64,000 bases of DNA, taken from JAWKNZ01 sp041391425 (GTDB lineage Bacteria; Bdellovibrionota_B; Oligoflexia; Oligoflexales; JAWKNZ01). The notes under the pieces are model-generated. The model worked only from the letters and a program-made list of their open reading frames with translations, made no database searches and had not been told where the DNA came from. A program made the translations under genes and the position numbers. The stretch is taken from NCBI GenBank assembly GCA_041391425.1, contig JAWKNZ010000004.1:1-64000 (forward strand), written 5' to 3'. Positions 24,485 to 33,523 of this stretch are shown here, piece after piece. The first letter of the stretch is position 1. Each line of letters begins with the position of its first letter.

Positions 24485-26384
24485 CTTTAGATAGCCTTAG
24501 GCTACCAAACTTGGATTTATTGAATGCATTCATGAGATTGATGCTTATATTTTCGAGAAGAACGAGGTTCTTTAACTCCTCATCCTTGGCATCGCTCTCG
24601 TCTTCTTCCAACCAATATTTGGCCTGGTATAGAGTTTTGGTAAACTCCCCCCTGATTTCACAGCGTAGCAGGCTTAGATCTTTGCCATCAGGTGTTTCGC
24701 TTTCGTCATAAGACAATAAAATCTTGATATTCTTGCTAGGGTGACTCCTTAGAAGAATGCAGCTGCTTAAAATGAGTGAATGTGCGAATTTTTTGTCTAT
24801 TATTTGAGGTAGATCATTTAATTCGTCATCTTCATTCAAAAGTTGAACCTCTACGTTAAGGTCTAAGCGGGAGAGGATGCTGATACTATTTTGTTGTAGC
24901 TCTTTAAAAAAAGAGCGGGTGCTGATTGAATCTTCATACATACGTTTTTCTTCTAAAGCATTTAAAGTCAGTATCGCTTTTATACATAACTGAATTTCAG
25001 TCACAATTGCATTAGCATCATGAGCAGAGGAACTGCTTATTGGATCTGTAGCGTATTGTTCGACAAGATCTAACATACCTTGCATTTTTGCGACTGGTGT
25101 ATTTAGGTTATGGCTAATAAGTGAAATGAAGTTAGTTTTTAAATCTCTAGATTCTTCTTCTTGTTTCTTCTGTACTAGAATCCACCATTTCTTATAGGCG
25201 GAAAGAGAAAGCTTACCAAATGAAGCAAATAAAAATGAAGAAATACCGCCAAAAATTCCGTCGAAGATGGGAATATAATAATGAGAAGTATGGATGAGCC
25301 ATGCGTTTATAAATGGGGCCAATCCTGCTGTAAATAGAAAAACGCCAATAGAAGTTGCGGCTCCAAAACGATAGAGAAGGAGCAAAATTGACACAACAAA
25401 GATGCCAGTACAAATCCAGATGGTGCTACTGGGAGGGACTGAAATAAAATTATTATTGCTAGCCATTCTTGCTAACTGTGCCCAAAATAGGTGAATAGGG
25501 GTTCCTACTTTACGAATATCTCCTGTACTGGGCGACATTGCGGTTCTTACGCGCCCAATTTCTAAATAATAATCTTTTTTAGTTTTGTAATTTTGAAATA
25601 AACTATTTCCTAAAAATAATGTCTTTCCCTCTAAGCTTTTACTGTTACTTGTAAAAGGATCGCTTTCTATTTGACTAAAGTTAATTTGGGTGAAATCTTC
25701 AGGACGTTCGAGGTATAAAATATACCCAGGAAACATTCTTGGTAGACTATTTTGTACAAAAGACGATTTTTCTAAATCAACGCCTTCCAAAGTAAAGCGA
25801 TTGATAATATTCTGCTGAATCCATTGATCCCAATTGCGATCATAGCTGCAAACAACCTGAACACGTCCCAAGCAGGCGTCATTGAAGAGAAAAAAGACAT
25901 TTTCTAAGAGCTCAGGAGGTAATAATTGTTTGTGCTCATTTCGGACACTAAGAAAAATCTCGGTATTATGTTTATTTTTAAGAACTTTGATTAGATTCTC
26001 ATAACTTTCATTTTTATCATGAGCTGAAGGCACCCAATTGATGAAGATAGCTTTGGGTTTTTTTTCTATAAGAGTTTTTAATATATTAGCATAATCATTT
26101 ATGGCTGCGTCGCGATATCCGTTGATCATACGTACGTCAAATTGCTTGGTGTCGATTTCTGCCAGTGAAATAACTTGGATGTTGTCTTTTATATTTGTAT
26201 CTGCAGGGCCGGCTATACGTAGGCTAAAGTCAATAAGGCGTTCTTCGAGCATTGAGGAGATACGTCGATGTTTCTGACCAGAATAAACTAGATAGAAAAG
26301 CCCTGCAAAAAAAAGCGCTGAAAGAAGTAAGGGGACAATAACGTCAAGCCACCAGATCCGTCTAAAGCTAAGTAAGTTCTTCAT
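24426..26384 (-). CDS. CHASE2 histidine kinase with phosphoacceptor His but degenerate ATPase domain
   Basis: Membrane sensor of 652 residues. TM1 ~15-35, periplasmic CHASE2 domain ~36-315, two or three TM segments ~320-395, then DHp domain with a standard H-box (ISLISHNLNTPVAKMQ, His425). The C-terminal ~190 residues sit where HATPase_c belongs but lack the N-box and the DxGxG and GxGxG boxes, so ATP binding is unlikely. The gene overlaps the preceding kinase gene by 4 bases. That partner has the opposite defect, which suggests a heterodimer with trans-phosphorylation. Confidence 0.82.
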   Translation of the reverse strand: MKNLLSFRRIWWLDVIVPLLLSALFFAGLFYLVYSGQKHRRISSMLEERLIDFSLRIAGPADTNIKDNIQVISLAEIDTKQFDVRMINGYRDAAINDYANILKTLIEKKPKAIFINWVPSAHDKNESYENLIKVLKNKHNTEIFLSVRNEHKQLLPPELLENVFFLFNDACLGRVQVVCSYDRNWDQWIQQNIINRFTLEGVDLEKSSFVQNSLPRMFPGYILYLERPEDFTQINFSQIESDPFTSNSKSLEGKTLFLGNSLFQNYKTKKDYYLEIGRVRTAMSPSTGDIRKVGTPIHLFWAQLARMASNNNFISVPPSSTIWICTGIFVVSILLLLYRFGAATSIGVFLFTAGLAPFINAWLIHTSHYYIPIFDGIFGGISSFLFASFGKLSLSAYKKWWILVQKKQEEESRDLKTNFISLISHNLNTPVAKMQGMLDLVEQYATDPISSSSAHDANAIVTEIQLCIKAILTLNALEEKRMYEDSISTRSFFKELQQNSISILSRLDLNVEVQLLNEDDELNDLPQIIDKKFAHSLILSSCILLRSHPSKNIKILLSYDESETPDGKDLSLLRCEIRGEFTKTLYQAKYWLEEDESDAKDEELKNLVLLENISINLMNAFNKSKFGSLRLSKDAHQATITIDFTTSASNNS

Positions 26385-28366
26385 CCTTGTTTTCTCCGGA
26401 GCTTTTTTTCTATTACCAGATTAAGAGGAACAGAAAAAATTGAACCAGTGCCAACGACAGATTCGACCATAATATCAGTACCTATTTTTTTCGCGAAATA
26501 TCTACTTAGATACAATCCGAGGCCTGTGCCTTTTACTTTATAAACATGATCATCTTTGACTCTGTAAAACTTTTCAAATATGCGCTCTTGTAAGTTTTGG
26601 TCGATTCCAGGGCCAGAATCTTTGACGCTGATTTTAACTTTTTTATTATTCACTATTTCTGATGTTACTATAATAGTGCTGTTTTCCGGGGAATATTTGA
26701 TGGCATTTGAAATTAGGTTAAACAGTATTGACTCTAAAAACCATTGATCAGACCATACAAGAATCTCCATATTCCCTTCTGTTATCAACTTTTGATCTCT
26801 TTCCAATAGCTTGGCTTCGAATTGTTGTGAAAGTCTGTTTAGTAAGTCTACTATACGAACTTTTTGTCGTGGGGTCTTTGCCATGTCGATTTTTTCAAGA
26901 GATGAAAGCTGCTTAATACCTTTCAGATATTCTTCCAATTCTAAACAACTGCTTAGCGCTCTCTCTCGAGCTTGAAGAATAGTAGAATTTTGCATGTCGC
27001 TATTTGCGATGGATTCGATCGATGATAACGCATTTTTATTCATTTTATAAAGATCGTTTGAAAATTTATGTAGAAATCGTTCCTGCACTTTTCCAATTTC
27101 TTTATTGGCTTGAGCTTTTGCTTCTGCCTTTGCTCTGACTGCACTTTCATGCTGGCCACGAACAAAGGCACCAGCAGTTGCTGCTATAAGAGAGACTATA
27201 ATTGTATCTCCAAGTGGTAAGACTGTATTTGTATAGATCATAAGAGCTACGTGAACGAGGAGTAAAAAGATATAAATTGAGATAAATTTCGTAACAGCAA
27301 TTGTTTTTGAAGTATGCCAAATACGAAAACTAAGAAAACCTATAAAAATAATTTGTAAGAAATTGAGCCACAACGGCGTCTTTCTAAACCACGAGTCTGT
27401 GAGTAAGTTTTCAAGAGCAGAAGCATGGACATAAAGTAGAGGTGTGCTAGATTGAGCAGTAATAAAATTATTTTCGCTCTGCCAGGGCGTATTGACATAA
27501 GTTCCGTCTAAGAATGCACCAAATCTTTTCCTGAATGCAGTATAACCAATTAATACTAATTTTCCTTTTAATTTGGAATCACTGCCTTTACTAACGAGGT
27601 TCTCTGCTGTTACAGTGGGAAAAAGCTGGGGAGATTTATACTTGATTCTAAAGTGAGCAGGAGTTACTTGCTGCGTTACTGTAATGTCTGTCTTTGCTAC
27701 TTTTTCGTTGAATTCTTTTTGGCTATTTTCAATTAGGTTTAGAAGGTGTGCTTTTTGTACAAGGTTTAATTGATCTAGTGCCATTTTGGGAATTAAATGG
27801 AGTCGATTTTCTCCTCCCAGCTTACTTTGCAATATCTCTTCTCTAACTACAGCGCGTCGGTATTCACGGTTTGTATCGGCTGCGAAAACAGATTCAGTAG
27901 CATACTCAACAAGCAAGGATGATTTGTGTTCGAGAATGCCCTTTCGGTTTTCGTCAAAGATTCCAAAGTAAACATTGGCGTGTGATTTGGCAATTTTTAC
28001 GAGAGGCCACATGTCTTCGGAGTCGTAGTCAAAATCTTGATGGGGCATTAGTACGCCTATTGCCTTGGCATCTGAAGCGATTGCAGCATTTATAATTTGT
28101 ACTAATGCCAATGTAGAAAGCTGCTTTTCCTTATTGGGATTAAGCGTGCTAATGGTCTTATCGGAGATAGTGACTACGGATACTTCTTGGGATTGTTTAT
28201 ATTGAGGAAGCAAGCGTATCCTCATGTCATATAACAAATTTTCCAGACGTAGGCGGACTTCGGTGCTGAGGTATGTGTATAATATCATTGCTATAAGAGC
28301 AGATGAGAACAAAATCAAAGCATTAGATGGTAAGAGAATTTTTTTAAATTGAGATTTAAGCTTCAA
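26381..28366 (-). CDS. CHASE2 histidine kinase with intact ATPase domain but Asn in place of His
   Basis: Membrane sensor of 661 residues. TM1 ~15-33, CHASE2 ~34-325, TM cluster ~330-402, coiled linker, DHp ~428-500, HATPase_c ~525-655. The ATPase boxes are complete: NLISNAIKYSP, VKDSGPGID, FEKFYR, KGTGLGLYLS. In the H-box (FLHKFSNDLYKM) the expected phosphoacceptor His is Asn437; a His four residues earlier is out of register. It overlaps the radical-SAM gene by 11 bases and the next kinase by 4, so all three are co-translated. Confidence 0.85.
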   Translation of the reverse strand: MKLKSQFKKILLPSNALILFSSALIAMILYTYLSTEVRLRLENLLYDMRIRLLPQYKQSQEVSVVTISDKTISTLNPNKEKQLSTLALVQIINAAIASDAKAIGVLMPHQDFDYDSEDMWPLVKIAKSHANVYFGIFDENRKGILEHKSSLLVEYATESVFAADTNREYRRAVVREEILQSKLGGENRLHLIPKMALDQLNLVQKAHLLNLIENSQKEFNEKVAKTDITVTQQVTPAHFRIKYKSPQLFPTVTAENLVSKGSDSKLKGKLVLIGYTAFRKRFGAFLDGTYVNTPWQSENNFITAQSSTPLLYVHASALENLLTDSWFRKTPLWLNFLQIIFIGFLSFRIWHTSKTIAVTKFISIYIFLLLVHVALMIYTNTVLPLGDTIIVSLIAATAGAFVRGQHESAVRAKAEAKAQANKEIGKVQERFLHKFSNDLYKMNKNALSSIESIANSDMQNSTILQARERALSSCLELEEYLKGIKQLSSLEKIDMAKTPRQKVRIVDLLNRLSQQFEAKLLERDQKLITEGNMEILVWSDQWFLESILFNLISNAIKYSPENSTIIVTSEIVNNKKVKISVKDSGPGIDQNLQERIFEKFYRVKDDHVYKVKGTGLGLYLSRYFAKKIGTDIMVESVVGTGSIFSVPLNLVIEKKLRRKQG

Positions 28367-29696
28367 GTAGTTCAGGCCTCTTTTGCAAAATTCTTGTATA
28401 ACACTTCATTGCAAGAGAAATTTCTGCATTTTGAATACGGCAAAAATTGCGATCGATTTTGGTTTTACTTCCGGTGGCTAATTGATTTTCATGGTAGCAG
28501 CCACCACCACACCAGTTGCGCATCCAGCAAGAACGGCATGGCTCTTGTTCACCCATACGGTGATTTCTTAGCTGACTAAGCTTATCAGTGTCAATTCCAT
28601 TCTTATAATTACCTACTTTTGCCGATTCGTCTTCAGTGAATCTATGGCATAGAAAATACTGACCGCTTGTTGAAACTGAAAGATAATTCAACCCAGCAGT
28701 GCAAGTATTTAAATGCAAGCGGCCAAAATGCAGTATTTTTATAAAGGAACGTATTTTGGCAATTCGCATGATAGTATCAAAATCTTCAAGATTTAAATAA
28801 TGCTCTACTACTGAAGTCAATGCTTGGATCAAAGTATCTATATCTTTCTCATTATATGCATTACCAAATTTATCAATTGACGCACGAGATATGGCGACCG
28901 AGTGTTTAAACGAATTTAAACTATCAAACATCGCTGCTTCCGATTTTGAAACCTCATTGTTAGAAACTGTTCCTCTGATCGTGAAAGATGGTAGCTGTGA
29001 AAAATCTTTTTCATATTTTATTATTTTATTACGGATAAAATTTGAAGAAGTATTTAAATTCTTAAACTTTCTTTGTGCTTCTTGAATTGCTTTACCATCA
29101 TAAGAGATGGTCACACTAAATTTATTTTCCTTGAGAAAGTCCATGATTTGATCACGTAACAACACTCCGTTTGTAGTGATGGAAAATGTAAATTTAGTCT
29201 CGGACCAAGTTTTGCACCAATGGACAATTTCTTCGATAAGCTTGAAATTTAGCAGCGGTTCGCCACCAAAAAACTGTATATGAAATCTAGGTTTTCCTTT
29301 GGCTAGCGACGTAAGAATATCTTTAGCTACAGCTAAGGTCATGGATGAATCTTTCCCATAATTGCCATCACCTGCATAGCAGTAGGTGCATCTTAGATTG
29401 CAGCTTTCCTCGACATTTAGAGCTATGGCGGAAATATCTATTTTAGGAAGTTCTTTGGCGACTGTTTTAGGCAATTTTGCTTCAAATGCAATCAATTCAG
29501 GAATGTCTGTTTCATTATTTAATACTTTTTGAGCTATGTCTTCTCTGGTCAAAATTACGTGTGCTGTGGGAAGGTGGATGAGATAGCTCCCATGAGGAAA
29601 AATAAAGGCTTTCCATTTTGGGCTACCAGTCGTAGCACTGACCTTAGAAGTGTCACTAGTTTTGTCATTTTTACTATTTATAGATATTGACATCAT
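28356..29696 (-). CDS. Radical-SAM/SPASM peptide maturase (QhpD/SCIFF-maturase-like)
   Basis: 446 residues. N-terminal ~90 residues carry a small leader-binding-like region (GSYLIHLPTAHVILTREDI ... LIAFEAKL). The SAM motif is C99-N-L-R-C103-T-Y-C106-YAGDGNYG, with FFGGEPLL following. The SPASM region has CTAG, GQYFLCHR, EPCRSCWMRNWCGGGC and a last Cys (RNFCRIQ). The CYAG-G-YG extension is typical of maturases that install Cys thioethers. First gene of an operon with two CHASE2 kinases; the likely substrate is the 54-residue peptide at 23984-24148. AAGG about 10 bases before the ATG. Confidence 0.88.
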   Translation of the reverse strand: MMSISINSKNDKTSDTSKVSATTGSPKWKAFIFPHGSYLIHLPTAHVILTREDIAQKVLNNETDIPELIAFEAKLPKTVAKELPKIDISAIALNVEESCNLRCTYCYAGDGNYGKDSSMTLAVAKDILTSLAKGKPRFHIQFFGGEPLLNFKLIEEIVHWCKTWSETKFTFSITTNGVLLRDQIMDFLKENKFSVTISYDGKAIQEAQRKFKNLNTSSNFIRNKIIKYEKDFSQLPSFTIRGTVSNNEVSKSEAAMFDSLNSFKHSVAISRASIDKFGNAYNEKDIDTLIQALTSVVEHYLNLEDFDTIMRIAKIRSFIKILHFGRLHLNTCTAGLNYLSVSTSGQYFLCHRFTEDESAKVGNYKNGIDTDKLSQLRNHRMGEQEPCRSCWMRNWCGGGCYHENQLATGSKTKIDRNFCRIQNAEISLAMKCYTRILQKRPELLEA

Positions 29697-30267
29697 AGCT
29701 TCATTACCTTTTTGAGGTTTTGGCTATCCGAAAACGCTGATTTTACATCATAAATTTAAAAATTGTTGCCGAATTTGCCGTTTATATCATGAATTTTACT
29801 TTGTTTTCCAGACTACACTTTAAGCAATGGATACATTCCGCCAAACAATTCTGATACGATCTTTGTAAAAAAATAAATGTATACCGCCTGTTACCGAGCG
29901 CCTGGCCGAGTTTTGCATCGAGCTTGTCTTGAGTGCTACTCCTCGCCTTACTGCCATTATTTATGGGATGCAAGTTAAATGCCGGTTTTAATTAACTGTA
30001 CTTTGGATCGAATACTCTATATGTTATGATGCCAAATCCTTGTTATATATCTAATTTTAAAGCTAAAATATGCTAAGCAGTGATTAGACTTATTTGGTCA
30101 TAATTATAAGCTATTGTTGTTTAAGTAGTATTATTTTGTACGGTAAATTAATTGAAATTTGGGGATGGGTGCCATCAGACAGCTTCTATAGAACTTTATG
30201 CTAAAATTGAGGTGTCGTAATCATTTTATGAAATATGTGTAATTTTTAATCAAGGGTTAATATAGAT
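29697..30267. other. Divergent promoter region between the maturase and secreted-protein genes
   Basis: No supportable gene in 571 bases. A GC-rich island at ~29885-29960 stands out in AT-rich sequence and may be a degenerate dispersed repeat. CATCAGACAGCTTC at 30170-30183 repeats the arm of 23839-23947 without a clear partner. Promoters for both transcripts should be here. Confidence 0.45.
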
Positions 30268-31539
30268 ATGTTAAAGAATAGTTCAGAAGTTTTTGCTGTT
30301 ATTTTCACTCTATTAGGTTTGTCTTTATCTGAGTGCATACTTGCAGTTGGTGGCCGCTTGCCAAGAGGGGAAAGCTTGCAAAACTCTTCCAAGGTTTCAT
30401 TTCCTAAAAAAGAAACGACAAAAGCAAAAAAAATGGTCCCCACTGTTACTGATTGTTTCGCACATTATGCCACCGCCATTGGTACGACTGGGTTCTTTTC
30501 AAACGACGGTAAAGTTTTTTACCACTTTTCGCCCGTGGACAAACCAAGGAAAAGTAAAAATACCATTCGAAATTGGTACTATTATAATGTACACAAAATC
30601 TCCCTTTCCGGCAAAAAAGATGCTTCAGTTATTGCTGCACTAGATTTACCTCAGATAGATGCTGTCATTCCGCATGGAAAAGATTTTCGCGGTGCAACTG
30701 CGGTCATATGGAGTTCACCACGGGCAGATTGCAAATCTGGTCGAGCTAATTACGTAACTATTGCCTTTGATTTTTCGCTTCCGAATAAAAAAGAGCAAAG
30801 GCAAGGTTCACCACGAGCGGTTCAAGATGCTGGGAATGTGTTAATTGTTAATTCTAATGAGCAGGGATATCTTTTTGATCAAAAAAGGCGAGCGGTTTTG
30901 CAGCTTGATTTAGGTACATTTCAAACAAGGTATTCTCAAACCATGACCGCAAAAGGTGAGCGGCCGCTCTATATTGATCTTGGAAAGCGTTTGCAGTATA
31001 CGTGGAAAATTGAAAACACTCAAAAGGAAGTATTTAGAGGATTGGTGGCATATAGAAATGCAAATGAGCCTGTGTCTAAATTGATGTTTACTGGTAATGA
31101 TAAATTGCTCATTGATAATAAATTATTTGGTGTTGCCCAGTATGATCTTAATACGAATAGTCTCAGAATTAAGGAATTAGCTCGCTGGTCTGGTCGTGAT
31201 AAAAGTCAGGATTTTGTTGTTACCCTCCCCGCTAACAAAAGAGTCGATGAAGGCGAATTCAAGCCTAATTTCATTGGCAGAAAGATGATGGTTTTGGGAA
31301 AAACTCGTGCTATTAGAAAAAGATGGCGTGAAGCCTTTATTTTTGACTATGAAAAAGGATGGGAGATAGGCAAATTAAAAGTTGCAGATGATGATTATGT
31401 GAGCTATGGCGGTATTTCACCAGATGGCTCGAAGGCTGTGGTAGCTCTTGCGAAAGTTTCATCTGGTTTATTGAGCAAGTTTGCGGTGTTTTCTTTTAAT
31501 TCACGCCGTTGGACCGATGTGTCGCTTCCAGCTAAATAG
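30268..31539 (+). CDS. Secreted protein of unknown function, probable beta-propeller
   Basis: 423 residues with a signal peptide (~1-26, FAVIFTLLGLSLSECILAVGG). The mature part has repeated beta-rich units ending in GGISPDGSKAVVALAKVSSG, a phrase common in WD40/TolB-like propellers. No catalytic motif is seen. An AAGGG lies ~11 bases before the ATG. It is divergent from the radical-SAM operon and 81 bases ahead of an ABC exporter, so it may belong to that export unit. Family not recognised. Confidence 0.65.
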   Translation: MLKNSSEVFAVIFTLLGLSLSECILAVGGRLPRGESLQNSSKVSFPKKETTKAKKMVPTVTDCFAHYATAIGTTGFFSNDGKVFYHFSPVDKPRKSKNTIRNWYYYNVHKISLSGKKDASVIAALDLPQIDAVIPHGKDFRGATAVIWSSPRADCKSGRANYVTIAFDFSLPNKKEQRQGSPRAVQDAGNVLIVNSNEQGYLFDQKRRAVLQLDLGTFQTRYSQTMTAKGERPLYIDLGKRLQYTWKIENTQKEVFRGLVAYRNANEPVSKLMFTGNDKLLIDNKLFGVAQYDLNTNSLRIKELARWSGRDKSQDFVVTLPANKRVDEGEFKPNFIGRKMMVLGKTRAIRKRWREAFIFDYEKGWEIGKLKVADDDYVSYGGISPDGSKAVVALAKVSSGLLSKFAVFSFNSRRWTDVSLPAK

Positions 31540-31620
31540 CATACCTTTTATCTAGTTTTGGTATTAATGGTCTCTTGGTGGGAAGATCGTAGACTGAGGG
31601 TTCAATAAGGAGTTAGATTA

Positions 31621-32553
31621 TTGTTAACAGATAATGAGTGTGTGGTCCGTGCTGAACTCTTGGTTAAGAAGTTTGGAAATTTTACTGCCGTTGATAATGT
31701 ATCTTTCGATATTAAGAAAGGTGAGTGTGTTGGACTATTAGGGCCGAATGGAGCAGGCAAATCGACCGTAATCAGCATGCTATATGGAGCAATGTCTAGA
31801 GGTGGGGGTGATCTCACTATTTTTGGCTATGATCCTGCGAATAAATCCAGAGAAATAAAGAAGCGAACCGGAATTGTGACGCAAGAAAACGCCTTGGATG
31901 CCGGTATGAATGTATTTGATAATATGTTGATATTTGCAAAATTTTTTGGTGTTAACTCTAAGGATAGAAAGCAAAGGGTTGAAAAACTTTTGGATTTTAT
32001 GTCTCTGAGACATAAAGCAAATGCTATGATTAGAAACTTATCAGGCGGTATGCAAAGGCGACTCGTCTTTGTCAGAGCGCTTATTAACGATCCTGACTTT
32101 GTTATTTTAGACGAACCAACCACTGGCCTAGACCCAGCGGTTCGCATGGTCATATGGCAGAAGGTGAGGCAATTGCTCGAAGAAAATAAAACAGTACTGC
32201 TTACGACCCACTATATGGATGAAGCAGAGATTTTATGCGACCGTATTGTCGTAATGAATGAAGGCAAAGTGCAGGCGACAGGATCTCCTAAAGAATTAAT
32301 CCAGACCTATTGTCCAGGTTATGTTGCCGTATTGAAAAATACTTCTGAAATAAAAGTCCAGTTAAGTACCAATGAGCAATCTGGCTACGAATTGATCTAC
32401 GAACCATCAACGATCTTTGTTCGCGGCCCGTCTCTTAGCGGTATAAGTCAGTTTTTGGAAGGTTTAGGTATTGAACCTGATATGATTAGGCCTGCAAATT
32501 TAGAAGATGCATTTTTGAAAATAACTGGAAGGGAATTATCTATCGATGCGTGA
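31621..32553 (+). CDS. ABC-2 type transporter, ATP-binding subunit (NodI/CcmA-like)
   Basis: 310 residues. Walker A GPNGAGKST, Q-loop TQENALD, signature LSGGMQRR, Walker B FVILDEPTTGLDP and H-loop TTHYMDEA are all intact. After the ATPase (~225 residues) comes the usual ~85-residue C-terminal extension of the NodI/DrrA type. Translation begins at TTG (31621) behind AAGGAG. Its last bases overlap the permease gene by 8. Powers export through the following permease. Confidence 0.9.
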   Translation: MLTDNECVVRAELLVKKFGNFTAVDNVSFDIKKGECVGLLGPNGAGKSTVISMLYGAMSRGGGDLTIFGYDPANKSREIKKRTGIVTQENALDAGMNVFDNMLIFAKFFGVNSKDRKQRVEKLLDFMSLRHKANAMIRNLSGGMQRRLVFVRALINDPDFVILDEPTTGLDPAVRMVIWQKVRQLLEENKTVLLTTHYMDEAEILCDRIVVMNEGKVQATGSPKELIQTYCPGYVAVLKNTSEIKVQLSTNEQSGYELIYEPSTIFVRGPSLSGISQFLEGLGIEPDMIRPANLEDAFLKITGRELSIDA

Positions 32554-33313
32554 ATTTTTCGCTTTATGCTGGCGTGTTAGTTACCGCCATTTAAGTATTT
32601 ATCGACAAGACCTATTTGCTAATATGGCACCTACTCTTATAGATCCAATCATGTTTATTGTTGCCTTTGGTTTAGGGCTGGGTTCTTACGTTGGTAGCGT
32701 AGAGAATCGCAATTATATGCATTATATGGCTCCAGGTTTAGCCGTAACGACAGCTTTATTTACAGCTTTTTTTGAAACGAGCTATGGTTTTTATGTCCGT
32801 ATGAAATATGAAAGAATTTATGATGCGGTGTTGACGACTCCAGTTGGCGTCGATGAGTTAATTGGCGGTGAATTTTTATGGGTTGGTATTAAAGGTGCTA
32901 TTATGTCTACTGGTGTTTCATTTGTCATGCTGGCATTTGGCTTGGTTCATCCCAATTATTTGTTTTTAATCCCATTTCTTGGGTTTTGTATTGCTATTGC
33001 TTGCGGCTCTTTAGGGTTCATAGCCTCATCTATGGTTAATAATATTAACCAATTTCAGACAGTTTATGCATTGTTGATTAGCCCATTATTCTTCTTTTCG
33101 GGAGTTTTTTATCCTATTGAAAAATTACCGAAAATAGCTCAATTTTTCTCTTCTTTGTCACCTCTCTATCACGGGGTTAAAATAGGACAACAGGTTCTAT
33201 GGGGAGGGCATATAGCTCATGTACTTTCATTTAATGCTCCAATTTTACTATGCATGTGCTTGGTCTTGGCTATTTTTGCATATAAAAAAATCCGACCGAT
33301 TATTTATTTGTAA
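32546..33313 (+). CDS. ABC-2 type transporter, permease subunit (NodJ-like)
   Basis: 255 residues with six hydrophobic segments and the ABC-2 core: APTLIDPIMFIVAFGLGLGSYVG near the start, a YERIYDAVLTTPVGVDELIGGE coupling region, and SPLFFFSGVFYPIEKLPKIAQFFSSLSPLYHGV near the end. Partner of the overlapping ATPase. NodIJ exports lipo-oligosaccharides and relatives export drugs or polysaccharides. The substrate here is unknown; the adjacent radical-SAM peptide is one candidate. Confidence 0.88.
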   Translation: MREFFALCWRVSYRHLSIYRQDLFANMAPTLIDPIMFIVAFGLGLGSYVGSVENRNYMHYMAPGLAVTTALFTAFFETSYGFYVRMKYERIYDAVLTTPVGVDELIGGEFLWVGIKGAIMSTGVSFVMLAFGLVHPNYLFLIPFLGFCIAIACGSLGFIASSMVNNINQFQTVYALLISPLFFFSGVFYPIEKLPKIAQFFSSLSPLYHGVKIGQQVLWGGHIAHVLSFNAPILLCMCLVLAIFAYKKIRPIIYL

Positions 33314-33348
33314 ACTGCAAATAGTCGCATAAGTTTAATAGAAATAAA

Positions 33349-33368
33349 AAGCTTAGCTTACTAAGCTT
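33349..33368 (+). terminator. Terminator after the ABC-2 transporter genes
   Basis: AAGCTTAG and CTAAGCTT form a perfect 8-bp stem with a CTTA loop, followed by a T-rich stretch (TAGCTTTTCTTTTTC). Located 36 bases past the permease stop. Confidence 0.65.
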
Positions 33369-33523
33369 AATAGCTTTTCTTTTTCATGCCGTTTTTTCCG
33401 GTAGACTTTATTTCGTTCATAAACATTACTTATAAATTTCCGATAATCATCTATATATTGGAGGCTTTGCAAATAATTATCACTGCAAAGTAAATTTAAT
33501 CTTGTATCTAATCACAGCTATAT

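Noticed and set aside
29782..29973. 63-codon minus-strand frame with CLAECIHCLKC upstream of the second radical-SAM gene, considered as a precursor
   Set aside because: TTG start without a ribosome site and overlap with a GC-rich repeat-like island. The 54-residue peptide at 23984 has far better support.
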